Positions 33,317 through 42,866 are shown, counted from the stretch's first letter. The stretch is DNA of 64,000 nt from Brevibacterium picturae (GCF_900105045.1 NZ_LT629739.1:620001-684000), one strand, 5' to 3'. Made by a program: numbers and translations. Notes: a model not told the origin generated them from the sequence alone.

Positions 33317-34987
33317 TCATCCACCCCCGGTCGAGGGCTCCGTCTGCGGCGGCTGCGCGATGAGCGGCACAGGCCGAGGGAAGGTCTTCCAGGGATCGAT
33401 CGTGACCGTCTTGTCCGGGCTGACCGTGACGATCTGGACGTCGATGGGTCGCTTGGTCCGATTGTCCACGCGCAGGATGCTCAGCTCGGCATCCATCTTC
33501 AGCGGCCCCGGGGTCAATGCATTCGCCAGGGCACCACCTGTCGTCGAACTCACATAGCGGACGCCGCTTCCCAGGGTCTCCGGTCCGACTCGTTTGTGCC
33601 AGTGGCCGCTGAGGCTGTATTTCGCGCAGCCGGAGCGCAGGGACGGCGCCCCGATTCGCGCATCGTGGATGAGCATGATGTCGAAGTCGCTCGCGCAGGC
33701 CTCGGTGCGCAGCTTCTGCGCATACTGATCAGCGGTGAGATCGGTTTCGAGCTGCGGCCCGGATCCGAACACGGTCCGCCGGGGGTCCGGTCCGCCGAAG
33801 AACGTCACCCCGCTCATCTCCGCGCTCGAGTCCTCGAGGACCTTCCAGCCCGCGCTCCTCGCATGATCTGTCGTCTCTCTGGAGTCGTGGTTGCCCTTGA
33901 CGATCATCCGCGGCAGCTTCTCAGGCAGCTCGTCGTCGAGCACGTCGAGACAGTAGTTCTCCGCCGAGGTGCCCGTCATCGTCACGTCTCCCCCGTCGAT
34001 GTAGGCATCGGCATCGCTCATCCGAGCCACCTCGCCCACCACCCGGGCCATTCCGATGTTGCAGTGCAGATCCGAACCGAACACGAACGTCGATACGTCA
34101 GCGTTCAGCGACTGGTCAGCCCCCATCGGAGGAGGCACCGTCCCCCGGTCCGACCAATTGCCCGTCAGCGGACGAGTGGTCCACTGTGTGCGCAGGTTGG
34201 CCAGCACCTGGTCGTAGAAGGCGTCATTGTCCTCGGCGAAGTCCTTGACCGCTGTGAACGCGGTATTGATGACCCCGCCGAGGCGGCCCGTGACCTGTGC
34301 GCCCGCCAGCGGGGTCCCGTCGAAGGCAGGATCGGCAACGAGAGGTTGGGGACGTGTGAGGACGGCTGTTCCCACACTCGCCAGAACGAGGACCGTGACC
34401 AGACCGATACCGATCAGCTCCTTGCCGACCAGGGCCCTCCCGATTCCGGCCAGCCGCACGGGCCCGAGGATGAAGGCCATCGCCACAGCCACACCGCTGA
34501 GGAGGCACACCGCAAGGGCCCACCGGGCCAGGATCTCCGCGGTCATGCCGTCAACGACCTCGTCGACCTGCGCCTGCGGGGCCGAGAACAGGGAGGCGTA
34601 GGAGGCGATGTCGCCGCCCAGCGCGTCGACTGTTCCTCCTCCGACGCCCTCGCCCGATTCAGAGGCGGGGTCGGACGAGTCTCCGTCGGATCGCCGTTCG
34701 GAGGCACCTGCGTGTGACTCGTCCTCATCTCCTCCGGAGACCGGGATCTGTCCGATGTCAACGGTGAGTCCGAGCCCCAGCGGCAGATACTCATCTGCCG
34801 GGACGAGCAGTTTGCCCAGCGGGCCGAAGTCGACGGTCAGCCGGGAGTCGGCCGTGATCTGGTAGCGGGCCTCGTGCGGACCGAAGCTGAGATCTGCGCG
34901 TGCGGAGAACAGCGCCCAGGGCAGGGTCACCACTGCGACCACTGCCATGAGGATAAGCAGGGCTGACGTTCTACGAGAGGCTGACAC
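33317..34987 (-). CDS. Membrane-anchored metallophosphoesterase
   Basis: I place the start at the GTG at 34987 (556 residues), because TAGGAT ends 8 nt before it and the upstream part of the frame is not protein-like. A first membrane segment is ALLILMAVVAVVTLPWALF (about 9-27). Two more flank residues 155-215 (WALAVCLLSGVAVAMAFILG, LIGIGLVTVLVLASVGTAVL). The C-terminal half is a calcineurin-like phosphoesterase with GSDLHCN, DGGDVTMTG, VKGNHDS, MLIHDAR and SGHWHKR, which supply the two-metal site. The catalytic domain is probably extracytoplasmic. It lies downstream of murB, which hints at an envelope role; the substrate is unknown. Confidence 0.85.
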   Translation of the reverse strand: MSASRRTSALLILMAVVAVVTLPWALFSARADLSFGPHEARYQITADSRLTVDFGPLGKLLVPADEYLPLGLGLTVDIGQIPVSGGDEDESHAGASERRSDGDSSDPASESGEGVGGGTVDALGGDIASYASLFSAPQAQVDEVVDGMTAEILARWALAVCLLSGVAVAMAFILGPVRLAGIGRALVGKELIGIGLVTVLVLASVGTAVLTRPQPLVADPAFDGTPLAGAQVTGRLGGVINTAFTAVKDFAEDNDAFYDQVLANLRTQWTTRPLTGNWSDRGTVPPPMGADQSLNADVSTFVFGSDLHCNIGMARVVGEVARMSDADAYIDGGDVTMTGTSAENYCLDVLDDELPEKLPRMIVKGNHDSRETTDHARSAGWKVLEDSSAEMSGVTFFGGPDPRRTVFGSGPQLETDLTADQYAQKLRTEACASDFDIMLIHDARIGAPSLRSGCAKYSLSGHWHKRVGPETLGSGVRYVSSTTGGALANALTPGPLKMDAELSILRVDNRTKRPIDVQIVTVSPDKTVTIDPWKTFPRPVPLIAQPPQTEPSTGGG

Positions 34988-35012
34988 AGGCAACCATCCT
35001 AGGGAACAGAAC

Positions 35013-36092
35013 CTACAGAGAGCAGGCGATGAATGTGGGCTCGGGCTCCAACACGATGCCGAACCTCTCATTGACCCCGTCGACGACTGCGCGTGCGAGT
35101 TCGAGCACATCGTCCGTCGCCGCCTGACCGCGGTTCGTCAGGGCCAGAGTGTGTTTGGTCGACAGGCTCGCCCGCCCCTGACCGACGCTGAAGCCCTTGG
35201 CGAATCCAGCGTGTTCGATCAGCCAGGCGGCCGAGGTCTTCGTCCGTCCTTCGACCGTCGCTCCGGTCAGCGGGTCAGTGACCGGGTAGCGGGGAGCCTC
35301 GGCCGGCAGCTCGTCAGGGTCAGCGACGATCGGGTTCGTGAAGAACGACCCGGCCGACCAGGTGTCGTGGTCGTCGATGTCGAGGACCATGCCCTTGGAC
35401 CGGCGCAGGGAGATCACACTGGTGCGCACCAGCGAGGCCGGCACACTCTCTCCGATCTCGACGTCCAGCGCCGAAGCCAGCTGTGCATAGCGCACGGGCA
35501 GGGAGTCCGGGCTGCGCTGGAGGTCGAAGGTCACCGACAGCACCAGGAACTGGGCTGCGCCCGTTCTCTGCTGCGCTCGTTTGAGCGCCGAGGTGCGGTA
35601 GCCGAATTCGAGTTCGACGGCGCTGAGGTGGCGGACCTGGCCGGCGAGGCGATCGAAGACCTCGACCGAGGTGATGAGTTCGGCAACCTCTGTCCCGTAG
35701 GCACCCACGTTCTGGATCGGTGTCGCTCCCACGGAGCCGGGAATCCCGGACAGTGCCTCGAGGCCCGAGAGACCGCAGCCGAGGGTGAAGGCGACGAATT
35801 CGTCCCAGTTCTCCCCCGCCTCGGCGGTGACACGGGTTTCGGTCTCCGAGGTCTCGGTCATCGTCACGCCCTCGGTCGCGACCACGCACACATCGCCGTC
35901 GAAGCCGGCGTCGGAGATGAGCAGGTTCGACCCGCCCCCGATGAAGAGGACATCGGCATCGGGGCGTGCGGACAGGCTCAGGGGGTGTTCGCGGGAGAAC
36001 TCGATGAGGGTGTCCCTGGTCTCCGCGATGCGCAGATTCGCCGCCGGACCGCCCAGGCCGAACGTCGTGAAGCCTGCCAGGTCCTTCGTCAC
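35013..36092 (-). CDS. murB: UDP-N-acetylenolpyruvoylglucosamine reductase
   Basis: This 359-residue FAD enzyme makes UDP-N-acetylmuramic acid, a committed step of peptidoglycan synthesis. The N-terminal FAD domain shows TTFGLGGPAANL, FIGGGSNLLISD and SGIPGSVGATPIQNVGAYG. The C-terminal part includes the catalytic-Ser region SAGSFFTNP and SAAWLIEHAGFAKGF. It starts at a GTG that overlaps the stop of the MaoC-like gene (GTGA), so it is translated as part of that operon. The length fits the longer actinobacterial MurB proteins. Confidence 0.95.
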   Translation of the reverse strand: MTKDLAGFTTFGLGGPAANLRIAETRDTLIEFSREHPLSLSARPDADVLFIGGGSNLLISDAGFDGDVCVVATEGVTMTETSETETRVTAEAGENWDEFVAFTLGCGLSGLEALSGIPGSVGATPIQNVGAYGTEVAELITSVEVFDRLAGQVRHLSAVELEFGYRTSALKRAQQRTGAAQFLVLSVTFDLQRSPDSLPVRYAQLASALDVEIGESVPASLVRTSVISLRRSKGMVLDIDDHDTWSAGSFFTNPIVADPDELPAEAPRYPVTDPLTGATVEGRTKTSAAWLIEHAGFAKGFSVGQGRASLSTKHTLALTNRGQAATDDVLELARAVVDGVNERFGIVLEPEPTFIACSL

Positions 36093-36532
36093 CGCGAGAC
36101 TCGGATCTGGGTGCGACTGAGCACATCCTGGTCCCCGGACTTCACCGTGACGTCGAGGCGGGCGGTGCCCACTGCCGCGTCCACGGCTCCGACGACGGCA
36201 GTCATCGACAGGGTGGCGGTCGGGGTCGCCGGTGTCCCGGATTCGGCGTCGGGGACGAGCACCGGCGCGGAGAATCGCGTCCGGTAGTCGACGATCGCAC
36301 CCGGGTCACCGATCCACTCGACGACGGGGGCGACGACGACAGCCATTGAGAGCATGCCGTGGGCGATGACTCCCTCAAGACCCACCTCGGTGGCGAATCG
36401 TTCGGACCAGTGGATCGGGTTGTGATCGCCCGAGGCGCCGGCGTAGTCGACGAGCGAGGCCCGCGACAGTGGGATCTCGGCTTCGACGACGGTGTCTCCG
36501 ATGGTCAGTTGGGAGAAGTCGGTGACGCTCAT
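36089..36532 (-). CDS. MaoC-like hot-dog dehydratase
   Basis: The 147-residue protein (MSVTDFSQLTIGDTVVEAEI) contains the hydratase motif DYAGASGDHNPIHWSERFA, with the catalytic Asp and His, and GVIAHGMLSMA. This is the HadB/MaoC type that hydrates or dehydrates acyl thioesters. It overlaps by 4 nt both the preceding gene (ATGA) and murB (GTGA). HadA/HadB-like pairs form heterodimers in type II fatty acid synthesis of mycolate producers. Whether that applies here is uncertain, since membership of a mycolate-making group is not indicated. Confidence 0.88.
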   Translation of the reverse strand: MSVTDFSQLTIGDTVVEAEIPLSRASLVDYAGASGDHNPIHWSERFATEVGLEGVIAHGMLSMAVVVAPVVEWIGDPGAIVDYRTRFSAPVLVPDAESGTPATPTATLSMTAVVGAVDAAVGTARLDVTVKSGDQDVLSRTQIRVSR

Positions 36533-36978
36533 TCTCCGTCTCCTCTCACGACGATGGTCGAGGTCACGGTGACGATCGGCTGCTCGGCGGCGTCGGTGAT
36601 CTCCGTGCGGGTGGTGATCATGGCGTTGCTGCCAGCCGCCCGCACGCCGTCGACGTGTGTGGTGGCGGCCAGGCTGTCGCCGGCGACGATGGGTCGGGTG
36701 ATGCTGAATTGCTCCGAACCGTGAACGACCTTGGAGAAGTCGATGCCGGACTCCGGGTCGCTGATGTAGGCCGCTTCGGACTTCTGCGCGATGATCACGG
36801 CGAAGGTGGTCGGTGCCACGACATCGTGATACCCCAGGGCGGTCGCCGCCTCGGTCTCGAAGTGGTAGTCGGCCTTCGCGTTGGTGGCGAGCGCGAATTC
36901 CGCGACCGCCTCCCGCGACACCTCATAGGGGCGTGGCAGGGAATAGCTGGTTCCCTGCTTATCGGTATTCACCGGCAT
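36529..36978 (-). CDS. FAS1-like (HadA-type) dehydratase domain protein
   Basis: The 149-residue protein (MPVNTDKQGTSYSLPRPYEV) matches the N-terminal MaoC-like domain called FAS1-like dehydratase: EVSREAVAEFALATNAKADY, DVVAPTTFAVIIAQ and GSEQFSITRPIVAGDSLAAT. It lacks the Asp-His active-site pattern present in its partner, as expected for the structural, HadA-like half of a heterodimer. The stop overlaps the next start (ATGA). It is the first gene of the operon with the MaoC-like gene and murB. Confidence 0.85.
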   Translation of the reverse strand: MPVNTDKQGTSYSLPRPYEVSREAVAEFALATNAKADYHFETEAATALGYHDVVAPTTFAVIIAQKSEAAYISDPESGIDFSKVVHGSEQFSITRPIVAGDSLAATTHVDGVRAAGSNAMITTRTEITDAAEQPIVTVTSTIVVRGDGE

Positions 36979-37256
36979 AGTGGCTCTCTTTCGAAAAGTC
37001 GTCGTGATCCCAGCCTAGCGGCCCGCCACCACGCGAGAGGAATTCACCGACCGGTGGGTTCGGACACGGATTTGACCCCGAATTCGCATTGGGTTCACCC
37101 AATTGGTCCACCATCGTCCTCAGCCCTCGAAAACTGGTATATGTTGTCCTCATCACGTTTGACGTTCGGTATTCGACCATCCTCCGAGACGACGAAGAAG
37201 GACGGCTCAAGTGATCGTGAGCAGCAACGCCAGAAGTCTTCACAAGGAGTAATGCG

Positions 37257-38981
37257 ATGACGAACAGCCCTGCAGACGCAAGCACGTCGAAGCCTGCCGC
37301 GAAGAAGCGTGTGGTCAAGGACGCGGTCGCGGTTCCGAGCACTGGCCGAGCGGTGAACTCGGCCGAGGGTCCTGCTCCCGATGCAACCGCGGGTGCGCCA
37401 CCGGCGGCACCGGCCCCAACCCCCGCCTCGGCGACTGATCCGGCAGATGTGGAGGTGCATGTCGGCACCGATGCCGCCTATGCGGGCGAGGAGGCCGAGC
37501 GGGTCCAGATCCGACGGCCCCTGCGCAACATCTCCGAGGTCCGACACTTCTTCCGCACCAACATCACCCCCATCTATTTCATCGGGGCGACACCGTTCAA
37601 TCTCCTCGGCCTCGACCGGTGGGTTCGCAACTTCTCCTACATCACGTACTACGACGGCTGGGACGGCGGGCATCCCCGCGTCTTCTCGCCCCGGTACAAG
37701 CCGTTCGTCGAATTCGACAGCGGCGAGGCGATCAACAACTGGCTGCTCCTCAACGCCGAGGTGCGCGCCCATATGACGAGCAATGTGCCCCATGGCGAGC
37801 GGCCCAAGGTCGCCATGGTCTTCTTCGATGAGGAGACCGAGCGCATCTGCCGTGAGCTGGGCTATGACCTCATCCTGCCCTCGGCGGATCTGCGCAATCA
37901 GCTCGATTCGAAGATCGAGACGACGAAGCTCGGCAATGAGGCCGGCGCGTTCTCCGTGCCCAATGTGCTCACCACGGCGGACACGTATGCGCAGCTCAAC
38001 AGTGAGGCGGAGAGGGAGAACCTGGGCACCGACCTCGTCGTCCAGACCCCCTACGGTGATTCCGGAAAGACGACGTTCTTCATCGCCGCCGAGGCCGACT
38101 GGAACCAACACAAGCACGACATCATCGGCGAGCAGCTCAAGATCATGAAGCGCATCAACAACACACCCGTGGCGGTGGAGGCCGTGATCACCAGCAGCGG
38201 AGTCGTCGTCGGCCCGTTCCTCACAGAATTGGCGGGCTTCGCGGAACTGACTCCCTACAAGGGCGGCTGGTGCGGCAATGAGATGACCCCCGATGTACTC
38301 ACGGCCGACCAGCGCACACGGGCCAGGGAACTGGTGCGGCGCATGGGTGAAGGTCTGCGCAAGCGCGGCTACCGCGGCTTCTTCGAGGTCGATGTGCTCG
38401 TCGATCTCGACACCGACGATGTCTGGCTCGGCGAGCTCAATCCGCGCATCTCCGGCGCCTCGGCGATCACCAATGTCACAGCCGGCGCCTATGCCGACGT
38501 CCCGCTGTTCCTGTTTCATCTGCTCGAATACCTCGACGTCGAATTCGACCTCGACGTCGATGAGATCAATGAGCGCTGGGAAGAGCTCTCCGGGGCTGAT
38601 GAGTGGAGCCAGATGGTCATCAAGGAGACCGCTGACATCACCGAGTACATCACCCACTCACCGTTGACCGGTCAGTACTACCTCGACCAGTACGGGACTC
38701 TGACCTACAAGCGCGCCGCTCTTGACTGGCATCCTCTGCAGAACGGCAATGAGGTCTTCTTCCTCCGCATCTACGGGGCAGGAGAATACCGGTGGAAGGG
38801 TGCCGATCTCGGTGTGCTGGTGACGAAGAATCCGCTCCAGACGAAGGCCGGGGGCCCGAATGCGCTGAGCATCAGGGCCAAGCACTTCATCGATTCGGTC
38901 CGTGCGATGTATGCCGGTGTGCCCGTCGCCGCGGAGGACCCCTCCCCCGCATTGGGTGGCCCGGGTGCGAAGGGAGACTGA
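37257..38981 (+). CDS. ATP-grasp ligase-like protein
   Basis: The 574-residue protein starts MTNSPADASTSKPAAKKRVV, with AAGGAG upstream. Residues 1-65 are an Ala/Pro/Thr-rich, probably disordered leader. The remainder resembles the biotin-carboxylase/ATP-grasp superfamily: SKIETTKLGNEAGAFSVP, VVQTPYGDSGKTTFFIAAEA for the nucleotide loop, VAVEAVITSSGVVVGP and the Mg-binding strand FEVDVLVDLDTDDVWLGELN followed by PRISG. Such enzymes join a carboxylate to an amine or thiol via an acyl phosphate. No biotin-carboxylase partners are nearby, so that role is unlikely. It is followed after 57 bp by a NylB-like hydrolase, suggesting a linked amide-forming and amide-cleaving pair (inference). Confidence 0.75.
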   Translation: MTNSPADASTSKPAAKKRVVKDAVAVPSTGRAVNSAEGPAPDATAGAPPAAPAPTPASATDPADVEVHVGTDAAYAGEEAERVQIRRPLRNISEVRHFFRTNITPIYFIGATPFNLLGLDRWVRNFSYITYYDGWDGGHPRVFSPRYKPFVEFDSGEAINNWLLLNAEVRAHMTSNVPHGERPKVAMVFFDEETERICRELGYDLILPSADLRNQLDSKIETTKLGNEAGAFSVPNVLTTADTYAQLNSEAERENLGTDLVVQTPYGDSGKTTFFIAAEADWNQHKHDIIGEQLKIMKRINNTPVAVEAVITSSGVVVGPFLTELAGFAELTPYKGGWCGNEMTPDVLTADQRTRARELVRRMGEGLRKRGYRGFFEVDVLVDLDTDDVWLGELNPRISGASAITNVTAGAYADVPLFLFHLLEYLDVEFDLDVDEINERWEELSGADEWSQMVIKETADITEYITHSPLTGQYYLDQYGTLTYKRAALDWHPLQNGNEVFFLRIYGAGEYRWKGADLGVLVTKNPLQTKAGGPNALSIRAKHFIDSVRAMYAGVPVAAEDPSPALGGPGAKGD

Positions 38982-39038
38982 CACCTGCGGTGGTAATCTC
39001 GTCACGGACTGCACGAAACGACTGCGAAGAGGTGGAGA

Positions 39039-40250
39039 GTGACTGAGACGTCACCGGATCAGACCGTGCCCGTCGAGCCTGTCATCGACAAGGACAACTG
39101 GCAGGATGCCGACAATGTCCGCTGGTCGTTCCAGCACGTCGATCAGGTGTTGCCCACGACTCCGATCTCGCGCGGGACCGGGCCTGTGGCCGAACTGCCC
39201 GTGGCTCTGCAGGACCTGGGCGAGGTCGAGGTGCCCAAGACCGAGTTCTCGGAGGCTCGCAGCGTGCGCAGCGTCATCGAGACCAGCGACACGGATGCTT
39301 GGATGGTCATGCACAACGGCACGGTGCTCACCGAGGAGTATTTCTCCACGATGGGCCCTGAGACCGAACACCTCCTGATGTCGGTGAGCAAATCACTCGT
39401 CGGCACGGTGGCCGGGGTGCTCGTCGGCGCAGGAGACCTCGATCCGAACCGGCGCATCACCGAATACGTTCCCGAACTCGCCTCCTCCGGGTACGCCGGA
39501 GCCACTATTCGCCACATTCTCGACATGCGCTCGGGAATCAAGTTCTCCGAGAACTATCTCGACCCGCAGTCCGAGGTCAGACAGATCGAGGAGGCCATCG
39601 GCTGGTCGGAGTCGAAGCCCGAGGGACAGCCGACGGGAATGTATGAGTTCCTGACCACGCTCGAGGCGAAGTCCGAGCACGGTGGTGTCTATCAATACCG
39701 TTCGTGTGAGACCGATGTGCTCGGCTGGGTATGCGAGAAGATCGCAGGCGAGAGCATGCAGACACTCATGTCACGCGTACTGTGGTCGCGGATCGGAGCC
39801 GAACACGATGCGCTCATCGCCACCGACCAGTACGGCGTGGGCATGTTCGACGGCGGCATCAACACCACTCTGCGCGATCTGGCCCGCTTCGGTTACCTCT
39901 ATTCGAACCGTGGGATCTCACTCACTGGCGAGCAGGTGGTGCCGACCTCGTGGATCGGCGACACGCTCACCGGCGATGCTGACATCCGGCAGGCCTTCGC
40001 CGACGGCCCGGACGACAATCGGATGCCCGGTGGTATGTATCACAACCAGTTCTGGTTCCCCTTCCCGGACTCGCATGCCTTCTTGGCCCTGGGCATCCAC
40101 GGTCAGATGATCTACATGAATCCGGGAGCCAACTTCGTCGGCGTCAAGCTCTCCAGCTGGGGTCTGCCGCAGGATGCGCGCAAACTGTTCCCGACGATCC
40201 GCGCCTTCGACGCCCTGGCCAAAACGGTCAGTGCCCCAGTCGTCGACTGA
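39039..40250 (+). CDS. Serine hydrolase of the beta-lactamase/NylB group
   Basis: This 403-residue protein starts at GTG with GAGGTGGAG upstream. The nucleophile motif SVSK lies at residues 115-118 and a likely catalytic Tyr in YQYRSCETDVLG. Downstream sequence (HNQFWFPF, GIHGQMIYMNP) recalls 6-aminohexanoate-dimer hydrolase NylB. No signal peptide is evident, so it is probably cytosolic, unlike secreted beta-lactamases. Members cleave amides or esters. It is probably cotranscribed with the ATP-grasp gene and ends 10 bp from the convergent MFS gene. I do not predict antibiotic resistance from it. Confidence 0.82.
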   Translation: MTETSPDQTVPVEPVIDKDNWQDADNVRWSFQHVDQVLPTTPISRGTGPVAELPVALQDLGEVEVPKTEFSEARSVRSVIETSDTDAWMVMHNGTVLTEEYFSTMGPETEHLLMSVSKSLVGTVAGVLVGAGDLDPNRRITEYVPELASSGYAGATIRHILDMRSGIKFSENYLDPQSEVRQIEEAIGWSESKPEGQPTGMYEFLTTLEAKSEHGGVYQYRSCETDVLGWVCEKIAGESMQTLMSRVLWSRIGAEHDALIATDQYGVGMFDGGINTTLRDLARFGYLYSNRGISLTGEQVVPTSWIGDTLTGDADIRQAFADGPDDNRMPGGMYHNQFWFPFPDSHAFLALGIHGQMIYMNPGANFVGVKLSSWGLPQDARKLFPTIRAFDALAKTVSAPVVD

Positions 40251-40260
40251 GCAGACTGGC

Positions 40261-41496
40261 CTAGAGCCGAATCCGCACACTGCGGAACGGTGAGAACCAC
40301 AGCCCGACCGCCGTGAGCGCGAAGATCACGGCGGCGACGATGAGTGTGAGTTCTGCGCTTGTCGCTGCCGCGAGGACTCCGGCGAGCGGAGACACTATGA
40401 CGATCACGGCGCGGTTCATCGACCGCATCGTCGTGTTCGTCCGGGCTTGGAAGGCATCAGGAGTGATCGACTGTCTGTAGGCCATCTCGTGCGAGTTGCT
40501 CAGTCCGATGGCGAATCCGTGCAGGAAGACTCCGGCGAAGAGGATGAGCATGCGCGGCTGCCATCCATCGAGCGGTGACGCCAGGAGCAGGACAAGGGCG
40601 CCCGCGGCCGAGCACACGTGGGCGAGGATGACCGCACGCCCGTTGCCCAACCGCTCCCCCACTTGTGGTGACGACAACGCGCCGATGATTCCGCCGAGTC
40701 CACCGCCTGCCATGACGATGCCGAGCCAGAAGACGTCGATCCCGATGTCGTTGAGGAAATAGTCCACGCTCACCGCGGCGAGGATCGCCTGGGCAGCGAA
40801 CCACACATGTGTCCACACCGCGAGGTCGCGCAAGCTCGGTGTCGAATACACCCATTTCAGCCCCGCCCCGATCTCCCTGCGCAGGTTCGGTTTCGCCGAT
40901 TCGTCTGGCCCTGGCCGCTTCGGTTCCTCAATCCGGATGAGGGCGACGACAATTGCTGAGAACACGAAGGTGCCGACATTGACGAGCATGGCGAATGGGG
41001 CGGCGATGACCGCCAGCAGTCCGCCTCCGATGGCCGGGCCGGCCGTTTCCGCCACCGCATTCGTCCCGTCGATTCGGGCGTGGGCCGACTGCAGGCCGCG
41101 GGGCGGAATGAGGCGGGGCACGAATGCCTGCGAGGCACTGTCGTTGACCAGGGTCGCCGTTCCCAGTAACGCTGCGATCAGCAGCAGTGCGCCCAATTTC
41201 AGCAGATCCACAGACCACAGCACCGGAATCGCGCACAGCAGCAGAGCCCGGACGAGATCGCTTGCGATCATCACCGGCCGGCGTCGGACTCGGTCGATGA
41301 GTGCGCCCAGCACGAGCCCGAAGAACAGGTAAGGAAGCCACCTCGCGGCGTTCATCCACCCCAGGCCCACGGTTCCCGCGTGCAGGTACTCGACCACGAT
41401 GACCTGTAGGGTCAGGAGGGTGATCCAGCTGCCGAAATTCGAGACGGTTTCGCCCGCCCAGAACCAGCGAAAGGCTCGGGGCAGCTGCGCACTCAT
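40261..41496 (-). CDS. Major facilitator superfamily transporter
   Basis: The 411-residue protein starts MSAQLPRAFRWFWAGETVSN, with TAGCCT ending 6 nt before the ATG (leaderless). About 12 hydrophobic segments are visible. The loop after the second reads GALIDRVRRRPVM, the MFS signature between helices 2 and 3. A TETVS/GETVSNFGSW start and the overall pattern resemble EntS/MefA-type drug or siderophore exporters (MFS_3). The substrate is unknown. It converges on the serine hydrolase gene and is 33 bp upstream of the oxidase stop. Confidence 0.87.
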   Translation of the reverse strand: MSAQLPRAFRWFWAGETVSNFGSWITLLTLQVIVVEYLHAGTVGLGWMNAARWLPYLFFGLVLGALIDRVRRRPVMIASDLVRALLLCAIPVLWSVDLLKLGALLLIAALLGTATLVNDSASQAFVPRLIPPRGLQSAHARIDGTNAVAETAGPAIGGGLLAVIAAPFAMLVNVGTFVFSAIVVALIRIEEPKRPGPDESAKPNLRREIGAGLKWVYSTPSLRDLAVWTHVWFAAQAILAAVSVDYFLNDIGIDVFWLGIVMAGGGLGGIIGALSSPQVGERLGNGRAVILAHVCSAAGALVLLLASPLDGWQPRMLILFAGVFLHGFAIGLSNSHEMAYRQSITPDAFQARTNTTMRSMNRAVIVIVSPLAGVLAAATSAELTLIVAAVIFALTAVGLWFSPFRSVRIRL

Positions 41497-41529
41497 GACT
41501 TCAGGCTAGCAAGGCATCGTCTCTCCGGG

Positions 41530-42696
41530 TCACAGCGCCAGGTGAGCGATTTCGGGTGCTTCCTCGCCCAGGATCGCTCTGGCCATTCCGTCGCCGATGA
41601 GCGGACCCATCGTCAGCCCGCCCGCACCGAATCCGGAGGCCAGCCACAGACCGCTGGCACCGGGGACGGCTCCGGCATAGGGCAGTCCGCCGGGGCGTGT
41701 GGACATGGGCCTGACTCCGACCCTCGTCTCCAGGACGGTTGCCTCGGCCAGCCCGGGAGCGATCCGCAGCGCATCGTCGAGCACCTGCCTCTGCCCGGCC
41801 GCCGTCGCCCGGACGTCGAATCCGACGCCGTCCTCACGAGTGGCGCCGATGACGACCCTGCCTCCGTCGAACGGCGTGATGTAGTGGTGGTCGAGCGGAT
41901 GCACGGTCGGCCATGGTGAGGTGTTGGTCCGGTGCAGGCCCAGGTGGACCACCTGTCCGCGCTGCGCGGTGATCGTCACGGTGTGGCCGAGCCGCTCGAG
42001 GATCTCTGAGCTGCGCGCCCCACCTGCGACGACGATGGCATCGAAGTCCTCCACCGCCGAGGTGGTCGCCACCGTCCACGTGCCAGCGCCGTTGGTGGAA
42101 CCGTCGTTGGTGGAGCTGCCGTTGGTGGAACCGGGACGTCCGGCGGTGACGATTCGCGCCGAATCGTTCACAAGTCGGGCGCCGTATGTCTTCGCGCCTG
42201 TCAGGATGGCGTCGCGCAGGGTGCGCCCGTCGACCCTGCCGCCTCCGCTGATGAAGAGCCCCGTCATGTTCGGACCGATCGGCGGGAACACCTCCGCCAG
42301 ATTCGCGGAGTCCATGTCATGGACCTCGCCGGCCACCGGCCCGGCGGCCGCGGCACGCTCGCGGATGAGTCGGGCCGCCTCGGCGAGCATGTCCGGATCG
42401 TGGTTGACCACGAGTGCACCCGACCTGCGGTACCCCAGGTCGGGGATGCCGAGGTCACTCAGGCGGTTGAGGAAATCCGGGTAGAAGTTGCCGCCGGCCG
42501 CATAGGTCTCATAGTAGGGTCCAGTGCTCGTCGAGACCCAGGGGGCGATGATCCCGGCGCTGGCGGCGGTCGCCTGACCAGCCTTGGCGTCGTCGAAGAC
42601 GGTGACGCTGACATCGCGTGAGGCCAGACCGAAGGCGACCGATGCACCTGCGATTCCGCTGCCGATGACGGCAACCCGGGCTGATGTGTCGGTCAC
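41530..42696 (-). CDS. FAD-dependent D-amino-acid/amine oxidase-like protein
   Basis: I place the start at the GTG at 42696 (388 residues, (M)TDTSARVAVIGSGIAGASVA) with AGAGGAG about 12 nt upstream. The dinucleotide-binding GSGIAGASVA is at about residues 10-19 and the C-terminal FAD-contacting segment is GLWLASGFGAGGLTMGP. The fold is the DadA/DAO family, which oxidises amino acids or secondary amines. Near residue 190 a short Ser-Thr-Asn-Gly repeat (about 42089-42133) interrupts the sequence. No electron acceptor or substrate transporter neighbours define the substrate; the adjacent MFS gene may be relevant. Confidence 0.83.
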   Translation of the reverse strand: MTDTSARVAVIGSGIAGASVAFGLASRDVSVTVFDDAKAGQATAASAGIIAPWVSTSTGPYYETYAAGGNFYPDFLNRLSDLGIPDLGYRRSGALVVNHDPDMLAEAARLIRERAAAAGPVAGEVHDMDSANLAEVFPPIGPNMTGLFISGGGRVDGRTLRDAILTGAKTYGARLVNDSARIVTAGRPGSTNGSSTNDGSTNGAGTWTVATTSAVEDFDAIVVAGGARSSEILERLGHTVTITAQRGQVVHLGLHRTNTSPWPTVHPLDHHYITPFDGGRVVIGATREDGVGFDVRATAAGQRQVLDDALRIAPGLAEATVLETRVGVRPMSTRPGGLPYAGAVPGASGLWLASGFGAGGLTMGPLIGDGMARAILGEEAPEIAHLAL

Positions 42697-42866
42697 GGCA
42701 GTGCGTCTCCTCTGACGATTCCAATCGTTGTTGTACTCCCCCGAGCCTACGCTCCGCAACCGGCACCATGACCCACCCGCAGGACTTCGACCTACCCGCG
42801 GCACTACGACCTACAGTTAGTGCTGCTTCATCCGCCGCCCCTCACACACAACCGATCATCACGCGC

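Noticed and set aside
37095..38657. A 520-codon open frame on the minus strand opposite the ATP-grasp gene
   Set aside because: Its sequence follows the complement of the ATP-grasp codons, and the forward gene has clear motifs and a Shine-Dalgarno site.
39039..40250. Reading the serine hydrolase as a beta-lactamase resistance gene
   Set aside because: It lacks a signal peptide and is closer to the NylB-like group, so resistance is not supported.
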